Assembly (NCBI GenBank): GCA_051650265.1
Contig: JBOFIR010000166.1
Location: forward strand, 1-35,792
Length of the DNA: 35,792 bases
Source: JBOFEH01 sp051650265
GTDB taxonomy: Bacteria > Bacillota > Clostridia > Lachnospirales > Cellulosilyticaceae
Direction of reading: 5' to 3'
Part shown: piece after piece, positions 16,158 to 23,327 of the stretch
Position numbering within the stretch: the first letter of the stretch is position 1
Layout of the letters: every line of letters starts with the position of its first letter
Notes under the pieces: model-generated
Databases searched by the model: none
The model's input: only the letters and a program-made list of their open reading frames with translations
Told to the model about the DNA's origin: nothing
Made by a program: the position numbers and the translations under genes

Positions 16158-16188
16158 GAGTGGAAGAAGAAGTGGAAAGGAAAACATC

Positions 16189-17133
16189 GTGGATAATTTA
16201 ATATTTAGTTTAAATGCAACGATTCCTATATTTTTACTAATGGTCGTAGGCTACTTCCTGAAGGGGATCGGAATAATTGATGAAGTTTTTGCCAACAGGC
16301 TTAATAGCCTTGTCTTTAAAGTAGGACTACCGGTGCTCCTTTTTAAAGAATTATCTACAGCTGATTTTTATCAGACATGGGATACTTGGTTTGTTGTATT
16401 GTGTTTTCTAAGTTCTTTAATCAGCATTTTAGGATCTGTCGGCATAGCAAAACGACTTCAAGTATCACATCTTCAAGGAGAGTTTGCACAGGCTGCCTAT
16501 AGAAGCAGTGCAGCCTTACTTGGATGTGCATTTGTAGAGAATATCTATGGGACGGCAGGACCAGCAGCACTTATGATTGTAGGGTCCGTACCGTTGTATA
16601 ATATTGCAGCCGTACTTATTCTTAATGGGATGAAAGGGGAGGGCAAAAAGGTAAACAAACAAGTGATGAAAGAGACGTTGGTGCAGGTGGCACGTAATCC
16701 TATTATTATAGGAATTATAGTAGGCTTCTTGTGGTCTGTATTGAGGATGCCACAGCCGGAAATTCTACAAAAGACAGTGGCAAACATTGCAGGATTAGCA
16801 ACGCCTTTAGGGTTGATGACCTTAGGTGCAGGATTTGATTTAGGTCAGACAAAAGAAAGTATCAAGCCTGCGTTAATATGTTCAGTGCTTAAACTTGTGG
16901 TCTTTGTTGCGATACTGCTACCTGTGGCTATAGCACTTGGATTTAGGCAGGAGAAGCTGGTTGCATTATTGGTTATGCTAGGTGGTGCCACAACTGTATC
17001 ATGTTTTATTATGGCACGTAACCTAGGGTATGAGGGAACATTGACATCAAGTGTTGTGGTAGTGACGACACTAGGGAGTGCATTTACCTTGACAGGGTGG
17101 TTATTACTTCTGCGTAGTCTAATGTTAATCTAG
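16189..17133 (+). CDS. AEC family (auxin efflux carrier-like) transporter
   Basis: A membrane transporter of the auxin efflux carrier family, 314 residues with about ten hydrophobic helices in two halves. Seen are IFLLMVVGYFLKGIGIIDE at the N-terminus, NSLVFKVGLPVLLFKELS, the central loop after ILNGMKGEGKK, and the second half with LATPLGLMTLGAGFDL and the MLGGATTVSCFIMARNLG segment. Bacterial members carry small organic acids such as malate. The start is GTG at 16189 with GGAAAGG eight bases before; an upstream ATG at 16138 would sit inside the terminator hairpin and is rejected. The substrate is unknown. It may be partly co-transcribed with the dehydrogenase gene through the short terminator. 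Confidence 0.9.
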   Translation: MDNLIFSLNATIPIFLLMVVGYFLKGIGIIDEVFANRLNSLVFKVGLPVLLFKELSTADFYQTWDTWFVVLCFLSSLISILGSVGIAKRLQVSHLQGEFAQAAYRSSAALLGCAFVENIYGTAGPAALMIVGSVPLYNIAAVLILNGMKGEGKKVNKQVMKETLVQVARNPIIIGIIVGFLWSVLRMPQPEILQKTVANIAGLATPLGLMTLGAGFDLGQTKESIKPALICSVLKLVVFVAILLPVAIALGFRQEKLVALLVMLGGATTVSCFIMARNLGYEGTLTSSVVVVTTLGSAFTLTGWLLLLRSLMLI

Positions 17134-17165
17134 AAAATGAAATATTAAATAATAAAAACTATAAG

Positions 17166-17196
17166 TTGATAATATTTATTATATATGTTATTATCA
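17166..17196 (+). promoter_or_regulatory. Promoter overlapped by a dyad (Fur-like half-sites)
   Basis: TTGATA (17166-17171), a 17-base spacer and TATTAT (17189-17194) form a promoter. The 8-base arms TGATAATA (17167-17174) and TATTATCA (17189-17196) form a perfect inverted repeat that covers both hexamers. The half-sites resemble the TGATAAT/ATTATCA arms of Fur-type boxes, but their spacing is wider than in the classic 7-1-7 box. The gene downstream encodes a [2Fe-2S] protein, so iron control is a reasonable guess. Confidence 0.55.
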
Positions 17197-17248
17197 GTGC
17201 AATAAAGTAAAAAATGAGTTTTACAACCTATCTTATGGAGGCTATACC

Positions 17249-17479
17249 ATGTGTCATATAGATGAACAAAAAATCAAGGATCGTTTAACAAAGAGTTGTC
17301 CATGTCGTGTAGTGACACGAGCCGTTATCAAAGAAGCAATTATCAATGGTGCGGATACTTTGGAGAAAATTCGAGTAGCTACGGGAGCTATGACTGGTTC
17401 TTGTAGAGGTAAAAGATGTCAGTCCAGCATAGAGAGTTTATTGGCATCTTATGATTCAGAAACCCAAAGCTTTTTATAG
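17249..17479 (+). CDS. BFD-like [2Fe-2S]-binding protein
   Basis: A 76-residue stand-alone domain of the BFD (bacterioferritin-associated ferredoxin) type, which holds a [2Fe-2S] cluster through four cysteines. The pattern is clear: CPC (residues 18 and 20), VVTRAVIKEAIINGADTLE, then GSCRGKRC with the last two ligands six residues apart (C-x4-C). In other bacteria the free domain releases iron from bacterioferritin, while the same fold is fused to nitrite reductases and to glycerol-3-phosphate or proline dehydrogenase-like enzymes; no such partner is nearby. GGAGG precedes the ATG and a strong terminator follows, so it is monocistronic. The promoter is covered by a Fur-like inverted repeat, which agrees with a role in iron handling. 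Confidence 0.88.
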   Translation: MCHIDEQKIKDRLTKSCPCRVVTRAVIKEAIINGADTLEKIRVATGAMTGSCRGKRCQSSIESLLASYDSETQSFL

Positions 17480-17487
17480 TGATCAAT

Positions 17488-17522
17488 GAACGCCCTAGAT
17501 CAATACAGGTCTAGGGCGTTTT
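17488..17522 (+). terminator. Terminator of the BFD-like gene
   Basis: AACGCCCTAGA (from about 17489) and its perfect complement TCTAGGGCGTT (ending about 17520) flank a 10-base loop, with T residues at the end. It lies ten bases after the stop. Confidence 0.85.
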
Positions 17523-17602
17523 GACGTCTAATCAACTGATGGTAAATTTTTAGCCTAATGAATTAAGCTTAGTCAGCTCTTTTGCTGGAAAAAAATAATG
17601 AG

Positions 17603-17631
17603 TTGATAATAAATATCTCTCATGATATGAT
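17603..17631 (+). promoter_or_regulatory. Predicted promoter of the deaminase gene
   Basis: TTGATA (17603-17608), a 17-base spacer and TATGAT (17626-17631) put the transcript start about 17638, leaving a short leader with the AAGGGAGG ribosome site. This supports the ATG at 17660 as the start, since the longer frame from 17582 would begin upstream of the promoter. Confidence 0.6.
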
Positions 17632-17659
17632 AATGCCAACTATAAGGGAGGAAAGACAG

Positions 17660-18175
17660 ATGAAGAGAGAAAACTATATTTTGTGGGATGATTATTTTAT
17701 GGGGATATCCCTACTGTCAGGAATGAGAAGTAAGGATCCTTCGACACAAGTAGGTGCTTGTATTGTAGATGCAAATAATCGTATTGTATCTATTGGGTAT
17801 AATGGATTTATCAATGGCTGTAGTGATGAAGATTTTCCATGGGCAAGAGAAGGTGAGTTTTTGGAGACAAAGTACCCTTACGTGGTGCACGCGGAGCAAA
17901 ATGCTATTCTTAATGCCAGAGGAAAGTCGTTAGAAGGATGCAGCATTTATGTGAATTTATTCCCTTGCCATGACTGTGCGAGAAATATTATTCAATCGGG
18001 TATTCGAAAGGTTGTTTATCTGAGTGACAAATATGCAGAGACAGATTCGATTAAAGCATCCAAATACATGTTTGAAAAAGCAGGCGTAGTGATGATTCAA
18101 CTTGTGCCAAGACATCAAAAAATGCTCATTGATTTTGGTGTGCAAGGGCTAGAGGATGAGGTGCAAAAGTCATGA
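17660..18175 (+). CDS. dCMP deaminase-like (cytidine/deoxycytidylate deaminase family) protein
   Basis: A 171-residue zinc-dependent deaminase, closest in layout to dCMP deaminase (ComEB-like), which makes dUMP for thymidylate synthesis. The zinc site is complete: HAE (His77, proton-shuttle Glu79) and PCHDC (Cys103, Cys106). Also typical are the N-terminal WDDYFMGISLLSGMRSKDPS, TQVGACIVD and the GYNGF motif that holds the substrate. The start is ATG 17660 with AAGGGAGG upstream. Length fits the family. It appears to be a single gene, with no nucleotide-metabolism neighbours. Competence-linked function is not suggested by the context. Confidence 0.9.
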   Translation: MKRENYILWDDYFMGISLLSGMRSKDPSTQVGACIVDANNRIVSIGYNGFINGCSDEDFPWAREGEFLETKYPYVVHAEQNAILNARGKSLEGCSIYVNLFPCHDCARNIIQSGIRKVVYLSDKYAETDSIKASKYMFEKAGVVMIQLVPRHQKMLIDFGVQGLEDEVQKS

Positions 18176-18216
18176 CACGTATGTGTGTTTGTCACCATGA
18201 ATAGGAAAGAAGTAGA

Positions 18217-18245
18217 TTGCAATTTAGTCTAAAAAATGGTATGCT
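18217..18245 (+). promoter_or_regulatory. Predicted promoter of the ABC-F gene
   Basis: TTGCAA (18217-18222), a 17-base spacer and TATGCT (18240-18245) form a promoter with a transcript start about 18252. That leaves a leader of about 80 bases before the ABC-F ATG. Confidence 0.5.
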
Positions 18246-18275
18246 AAGAAGCTTATGTATGGGGTAGGAAGCTTG

Positions 18276-18341
18276 ATGAAACCATCGTTTCACACCAAAC
18301 AGGTCGATAGAGAATACACGACGGAGGTAATGACATGCTAA
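18276..18341 (+). CDS. Possible leader peptide (uORF) overlapping the ABC-F start
   Basis: A 21-codon frame starts at ATG 18276, after GGGGTAGGAAG (18261-18271), and ends at 18341, seven bases inside the ABC-F gene (start 18335). An in-frame ATG at 18255 would make it 28 codons. The hairpin TGAAAC-CATC-GTTTCA (18277-18292) covers its first codons. Leader peptides with control over ribosome-protection ABC-F genes are known, and this layout would allow coupling or attenuation. Nothing proves that it is translated, and a chance frame of this length is quite possible. Confidence 0.3.
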   Translation: MKPSFHTKQVDREYTTEVMTC

Positions 18342-20074
18342 AAGTTACAAATTTATCTTATGAATTTCCAGAAAAAGAGTTATACCACGATATTTCATTT
18401 ACATTAGAAGAAGGACAACATTGTGCCTTTATAGGGACAAGTGGTAGTGGTAAAAGTACACTGATCGCTATGATTATGGACCCTGAGCGCTTTATGTATA
18501 CAGGGGATTTAGAACGTATGCCTGAGTGTAGAATAGGCTATGTTAGTCAATTTTCTGATAGAGAAGATATTAATGAAATAACTGTATTTGATTATATTGC
18601 AGAACCTTTTTTAAAATTGCAAAACGAGATTACTGCAATTTGTACAGAGATGGAGACTGCTGTAGAGTTAGAGGCTTTACTTGAAAAGTACCAAGAAGCA
18701 TTGGATGCTTATGAAGCAATTGGTGGAGATGACTATGAAAGTCTTATTATAAAAAAATTAAATCTTGCGCAACTGACACGTCATGAGCAGCTTGTGGTGG
18801 CCAATCTCAGTGGTGGGGAGTTTAAACTGGTTCAGGTAATCAAGGAGATGCTCACACAGCCGGATTTATTAATTATGGATGAACCAGATGTGTTTTTGGA
18901 TTTTGAAAATCTGAATGCACTCAAAGATCTGATTAATGCGCATAAAGGTACATTGCTAGTGATTACACACAATCGTTATTTGCTCAATCACTGCTTTAAT
19001 AAAATGATTCATTTAGAGAACAAAGAGCTTCAGGAATTTGAGGGGCGTTATATAGATTACAACTTCTCATTACTTCAAACAAAGATCGAACTGCAAGAAC
19101 TTGCGGCAGCAGATACTGCGGAAATTGAACGCAATGCCGCATTGATCAATAAATTGAGAAATGAAGCAACTACGTGCTCAGAGCCAGCTAGAGGCAAATC
19201 TCTTAAGGCACGTGTTAAGATTCAAGAGCGTTTAGAAGCCCGCAGAATTAAGGCGCCATTTGTGGAGATTAAACAACCCCAAATAGGTTTGGCTGCAGTA
19301 AATGTTACGGAAGATGAGGTTGTACTAAGTGTGGCTGATTATGCAGTTGCATTTGAAACACCACTCCTTAGTAATGTAAGTTTTGAAATCAAATCAACAG
19401 ATAAAGTGGCACTTATTGGACCAAACGGATGTGGGAAAACCACCTTATTACGCGACATTTTTAAAAATCAACATGAGGCAATTCGTATAGGCGAGGGTGT
19501 AGAGGTAGCATTCTTATCACAGCTTCAAGGTGAAGTCTTTGATGAATCACATACTGTTCTAGAAGCTTTTATGGATCTTGGTTTTGACACTTATGATAAA
19601 GTGAAAGCCTATCTTATAGGGTATGGTTTTGATGAAGCGATGACGAATCAGAAAATCGGTGCATTATCAGGTGGGGAGAAGAATATCCTTCAATTGGCTA
19701 AAATAGGTATGAGTCAAGCCAATCTGTTGTTATTAGATGAGCCTACAAGTCATCTCGATACGTATTCCCAAATAGCGCTAGAGCAGGCAATTACTCACTA
19801 CAACGGCGCAGTAATTATGATTTCACATGATTTTTATTCTATTGTAAACTGTATGGATTATGCATTGATTATTGATGATCAGACAGTACGTCAAATAAGT
19901 ATGCGTAAATTCAGGAAAATGATTTATGCAAATCACTTTAATAAAGATTATCTTGAGATTGAACAAAAGAAAAAAGCAATAGAAACAAAAATTGAATTCG
20001 CACTCAAAGAAACAAACTTTGAACTTGCGAAGACACTCTCGGAAGAACTTGAAGCGGTACTTAAATTACTCTAA
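18335..20074 (+). CDS. ABC-F family ATPase (ribosome-associated)
   Basis: A soluble protein with two ABC ATPase domains and no membrane segment, 579 residues, the layout of the ABC-F family that works on ribosomes as translation factors or antibiotic-resistance proteins. Domain 1 has Walker A GTSGSGKST, signature LSGGEF and Walker B LLIMDEPDVFLD. Domain 2 (from about residue 330) has GPNGCGKTT, LSGGEKN and LLLLDEPTSHLD. The linker (about 245-325) is charged and helical, as expected for the P-site tRNA-interacting region. The C-terminus (about 545-579) is a short coiled coil. In domain 1 the usual DEPTNHLD is replaced by DEPDVFLD. ACGGAGG precedes the ATG. The preceding short uORF suggests possible attenuation. 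Whether it is a resistance factor or a general factor cannot be told here. Confidence 0.9.
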   Translation: MLKVTNLSYEFPEKELYHDISFTLEEGQHCAFIGTSGSGKSTLIAMIMDPERFMYTGDLERMPECRIGYVSQFSDREDINEITVFDYIAEPFLKLQNEITAICTEMETAVELEALLEKYQEALDAYEAIGGDDYESLIIKKLNLAQLTRHEQLVVANLSGGEFKLVQVIKEMLTQPDLLIMDEPDVFLDFENLNALKDLINAHKGTLLVITHNRYLLNHCFNKMIHLENKELQEFEGRYIDYNFSLLQTKIELQELAAADTAEIERNAALINKLRNEATTCSEPARGKSLKARVKIQERLEARRIKAPFVEIKQPQIGLAAVNVTEDEVVLSVADYAVAFETPLLSNVSFEIKSTDKVALIGPNGCGKTTLLRDIFKNQHEAIRIGEGVEVAFLSQLQGEVFDESHTVLEAFMDLGFDTYDKVKAYLIGYGFDEAMTNQKIGALSGGEKNILQLAKIGMSQANLLLLDEPTSHLDTYSQIALEQAITHYNGAVIMISHDFYSIVNCMDYALIIDDQTVRQISMRKFRKMIYANHFNKDYLEIEQKKKAIETKIEFALKETNFELAKTLSEELEAVLKLL

Positions 20075-20094
20075 TAACAAATAAAGTAAGATAT

Positions 20095-20135
20095 AAAAAG
20101 TAGTATACCTGCATAAATAGGTATACTACTTTTTT
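20095..20135 (+). terminator. Terminator after the ABC-F gene
   Basis: A perfect 16-bp stem (20095-20110 with 20119-20134), an 8-base loop and terminal T residues, 20 bases after the ABC-F stop. It separates the housekeeping block from the glycan region. Confidence 0.9.
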
Positions 20136-20170
20136 GTTTAAAAATATATTAAATAAATTTATATAATAGT

Positions 20171-20198
20171 TTGAAAAAAATGAATAAAATATTATAAT
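20171..20198 (+). promoter_or_regulatory. Predicted promoter of the GH106-like/GH38 operon
   Basis: TTGAAA (20171-20176), a 16-base spacer and TATAAT (20193-20198), about 55 bases before the GH106-like start. The flanks are very AT-rich, and a second TATAAT-like string lies at about 20162-20167, so the exact start is uncertain. Confidence 0.55.
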
Positions 20199-20252
20199 TT
20201 AAGGGTAATGATTTATAATCTATGAAAACACAGGGAGGCACAAGGAGAGCAG

Positions 20253-23200
20253 GTGAATAGGATGTATGATCAAAAATTAACAGAGGCATTATTTAAGGAT
20301 CCTACGTGTGAATATAGGGGAACACCTTTTTGGGCATGGAATACACATTTAACAAAGGAATTACTAAGTGAACAAATAGATTATTTAAAGGAAATGGGCT
20401 TTGGAGGCTTTCATATGCATCCGAGAACCGGACTTGAAACACCCTACTTGAGTAATGTATTTATGGAGATGGTCACACATTGTGTTGAGGAAGCAAAGGT
20501 AAACAACATGTTAGCATGGCTGTATGATGAGGATCGTTGGCCATCAGGATTTGCGGGGGGCTTGGTAACTAAGAATTTAGCTTATCGTGCAAGACACCTA
20601 CTTTTTACCCCTCAACCTTATGCGGGGGATGTGTCCTATGAAGCAGATGGGGACTCTGCAGCGAGAGGGCGTAGAACTGGAAAGGGGACACTAATTGCTA
20701 CTTATGCGGTTGACTTGGATGCAGAAGGTTATTTGAAGTCTTACCGCTATCTACGTAGTGATGAGCAGGGGTTAGGTATAATATGGTATGCCTATTTAGA
20801 GGTTGCAGAGCCTAGTGCTTGGTTTAATAACCAAACGTATGTGGATACCCTCAATCCAGAGGCAATTCAAGCATTCATTACCCTGACTTATGAGCGTTAT
20901 AAACAGTATATTTCAGAAGAGTTTGGGCAAACAATCCCTGCTATTTTTACAGATGAACCACAATTTACACATAAAGTGATATTAGATTTTCCGCATCAAC
21001 AAAAAGATCTTATTCTCCCTTGGACGGATGATTTGCCCTATACTTATGAAAAAAACTATGGAGAAAATCTTTTGGAAAAATTACCTGAAATCTTTTGGGA
21101 ACGTGGGCAAGATCAGATTTCTCTCACAAGGTATCGGTATCATGATCATATTGCAGAACGTTTTGCATCAGCTTTTGCTGATCAATGCGGTAAGTGGTGT
21201 GAAGCGCATGAATTGCTACTGACTGGCCATATGATGGAAGAACCGACATTGCATTCGCAGACGGCGGCATTGGGAGAGGCTATGCGTTCGTATAGAAGCT
21301 TTGGCTTACCAGGAATAGATATGCTATGTGACAGTAGAGAGTATAATACTGCAAAGCAAGCGCAATCTGCCGCTAGGCAGTTTGGTAGGCCTGGTGTTCT
21401 CTCTGAACTTTATGGGGTAACTAATTGGGACTTTGATTTCAGAGGGCATAAATTACAGGGAGATTGGCAAGCTGCAATGGGCGTAACAGTACGTGTACCC
21501 CATCTTGCGTGGGTATCTATGAAAGGAGAAGCAAAACGTGATTATCCTGCATCCATAGGATATCAATCACCTTGGTACAAGGAGTATGGTGTGATAGAAA
21601 ACCACTTTGCAAGACTCAATACGGTACTTACTCAAGGTAATCCAGTTGTCAAAATTGGTGTAATCCACCCCATAGAAACATATTGGTTATATTTTGGACC
21701 CCATACTCAAATGGAGCAGTTGCAGGTAGAGAAGGAAGATCAATTTGAAAAGTTGACACAGTGGCTTTTATTTAATCAGCTTGACTTTGATTGGATCTGT
21801 GAATCCCTATTGCCAGAGCAATGCACGGTAGGGGGTAATCCGCTATGTGTGGGAAAAATGCAATATGATGCCATCTTAGTGCCAGAATGCCTAACACTTA
21901 GAAAAACAACTTATGAAAGACTAGTTGCTTTTGAGCAAGCAGGTGGAAAGCTGATTTTTCTTGGAAGTACGCCCCGGTATATGGATGCAAGACTTAATCA
22001 AGAAGTAAAAGAACTCTATAAACGATGCAAGAAGATTGCTTTTACAGAGTCAGCGGTGACCAAGGCATTAGAAGCACAAAGAGATGTCAAAGTTACAGGA
22101 GAAAACGGTCAGTATACATCGTCTTTACTGTATCAATTGAGGGAAGATGACCAATATAAGTGGTTGTTTGTTTGCCAAGGACGACCACCGAGGGATTCTG
22201 ATGAGTGTAATGGGGAGTTAGTACATATTGGTGTGAAAGGTCAGTATAAATTAGTATTATATGATACGTTAACTGGAAGTATACAACCTTATGAATCCTA
22301 CTATGATAAGGGTTATACCTATATGATGTATATGCTGTATTCACACACTAGTTTATTGGTGCGATTAGAAGGAGAGAAAAAGATAGTGCCAGTGGGTAGT
22401 GGGCAAGTCGAAATTACTCTGGAAGAACCAAATGTTTGCTTACTTGATCAGGCAGCCTATCGAATTGATGATGCGCCTTATGAGCCGGAAGAGGAGATTT
22501 TGAGACTAGATAATAAATGCCGGGCTAAACTGGGCTATCCACCTAGGGGCGGGCAAGTGGCACAACCATGGACTATGCCGGAAGAAGTGATTCACCATAG
22601 GGTGACACTCAAGTTTACATTTGAAAGTGAATGTGACTGGTCAGAAATCTATTTGGCTACAGAAAGTGCAGAAGATACACAAGTATGGCTAAATGGTGAG
22701 ATGGTAGAGGCAACATGTGAAGGATGGTTTGTAGATCATGCAATCCAAAAAATCAGATTGCCACAAGTAAGACGAGGAATGAACTTTTTAGAAGTAAGTT
22801 ATCCATTTGGCAAACGCACGCATTTGGAATGGTGTTATTTATTAGGTGCATTTGGTGTGAGCGTTTATGGTAATCAAAAAGTTTTGACAGCGTTACCCCG
22901 GACTATACAGTTTGGTGATGTGAGTTGCCAAGGCTTTCCGTTTTATGGGGGCAATATCGTCTATAAATTCCCTGTAGAAATAACAGTGCCACGTATGAAA
23001 ATTCACATTCCTTATTATAGGGGGGCTTTATTAGAAGTGAAGTTAGATGGTAGATTTATGGGTCAAATCATTTTTGCGCCCTATGAGTTGATGATAGATG
23101 ATGTGTCACCTGGTAGGCATCAGCTTGAAGTAAAACTGTTTGGTACCCGAGTAAATACGTTTGGCCCAGTACATAATTGTAATAAAAATTGGAAATGGTT

Positions 23201-23327
23201 TGGTCCTGATGCTTGGCGAAGTGAAGGTGAGAGTTGGAGTAATGGGTATAGCTTAAAGCCGGTAGGAATTTTGCATACACCTAAAATTGAGGAGGGAAAT
23301 AAATGCTTTTTATTAAAGAAAGATTAA
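20253..23327 (+). CDS. GH106-like glycoside hydrolase (alpha-L-rhamnosidase-related)
   Basis: A 1024-residue protein with the signature of the GH106-related family: TPFWAWNTHLTKELLSEQID, MGFGGFHMHPRTGL, WLYDEDRWPSGFAGG near the N-terminus, FTDEPQFTH, and LSELYGVTNWDFDF with a following GDWQAAMGV and PHLAWVSMKGEAKRDYP. The C-terminal part holds beta-sandwich modules, including one with VWLNGEMVE. Named members are alpha-L-rhamnosidases, but many relatives have unknown specificity. No signal peptide is visible. GTG at 20253 has AAGGAG five bases upstream; ATG at 20262 with AGGTGA upstream is equally possible. Its end overlaps the GH38 gene by 25 bases, so the two are translationally coupled and probably attack the same glycan. 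I am sure of the family, not of the substrate. Confidence 0.85.
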   Translation: MNRMYDQKLTEALFKDPTCEYRGTPFWAWNTHLTKELLSEQIDYLKEMGFGGFHMHPRTGLETPYLSNVFMEMVTHCVEEAKVNNMLAWLYDEDRWPSGFAGGLVTKNLAYRARHLLFTPQPYAGDVSYEADGDSAARGRRTGKGTLIATYAVDLDAEGYLKSYRYLRSDEQGLGIIWYAYLEVAEPSAWFNNQTYVDTLNPEAIQAFITLTYERYKQYISEEFGQTIPAIFTDEPQFTHKVILDFPHQQKDLILPWTDDLPYTYEKNYGENLLEKLPEIFWERGQDQISLTRYRYHDHIAERFASAFADQCGKWCEAHELLLTGHMMEEPTLHSQTAALGEAMRSYRSFGLPGIDMLCDSREYNTAKQAQSAARQFGRPGVLSELYGVTNWDFDFRGHKLQGDWQAAMGVTVRVPHLAWVSMKGEAKRDYPASIGYQSPWYKEYGVIENHFARLNTVLTQGNPVVKIGVIHPIETYWLYFGPHTQMEQLQVEKEDQFEKLTQWLLFNQLDFDWICESLLPEQCTVGGNPLCVGKMQYDAILVPECLTLRKTTYERLVAFEQAGGKLIFLGSTPRYMDARLNQEVKELYKRCKKIAFTESAVTKALEAQRDVKVTGENGQYTSSLLYQLREDDQYKWLFVCQGRPPRDSDECNGELVHIGVKGQYKLVLYDTLTGSIQPYESYYDKGYTYMMYMLYSHTSLLVRLEGEKKIVPVGSGQVEITLEEPNVCLLDQAAYRIDDAPYEPEEEILRLDNKCRAKLGYPPRGGQVAQPWTMPEEVIHHRVTLKFTFESECDWSEIYLATESAEDTQVWLNGEMVEATCEGWFVDHAIQKIRLPQVRRGMNFLEVSYPFGKRTHLEWCYLLGAFGVSVYGNQKVLTALPRTIQFGDVSCQGFPFYGGNIVYKFPVEITVPRMKIHIPYYRGALLEVKLDGRFMGQIIFAPYELMIDDVSPGRHQLEVKLFGTRVNTFGPVHNCNKNWKWFGPDAWRSEGESWSNGYSLKPVGILHTPKIEEGNKCFLLKKD

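Noticed and set aside
16138..16188. N-terminal extension of the AEC transporter from the upstream ATG
   Set aside because: The ATG lies inside a terminator hairpin, the extra residues are basic and unlike the family, and a GTG with a good ribosome site is at 16189.
17582..17659. Longer deaminase starting at 17582
   Set aside because: The start would be upstream of the predicted promoter, while ATG 17660 has a strong AAGGGAGG site and matches the family's N-terminus.
18181..18204. Seven-codon frame MCVCHHE before the ABC-F gene as leader peptide
   Set aside because: It lies upstream of the predicted promoter (18217-18245) and has no ribosome site, so it would not be in the transcript.
20075..20252. 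Search for tRNA or small RNA genes in the AT-rich gaps
   Set aside because: Apart from the terminator and promoter elements listed, no cloverleaf, T-loop consensus or repeated array was seen here or in the other gaps.
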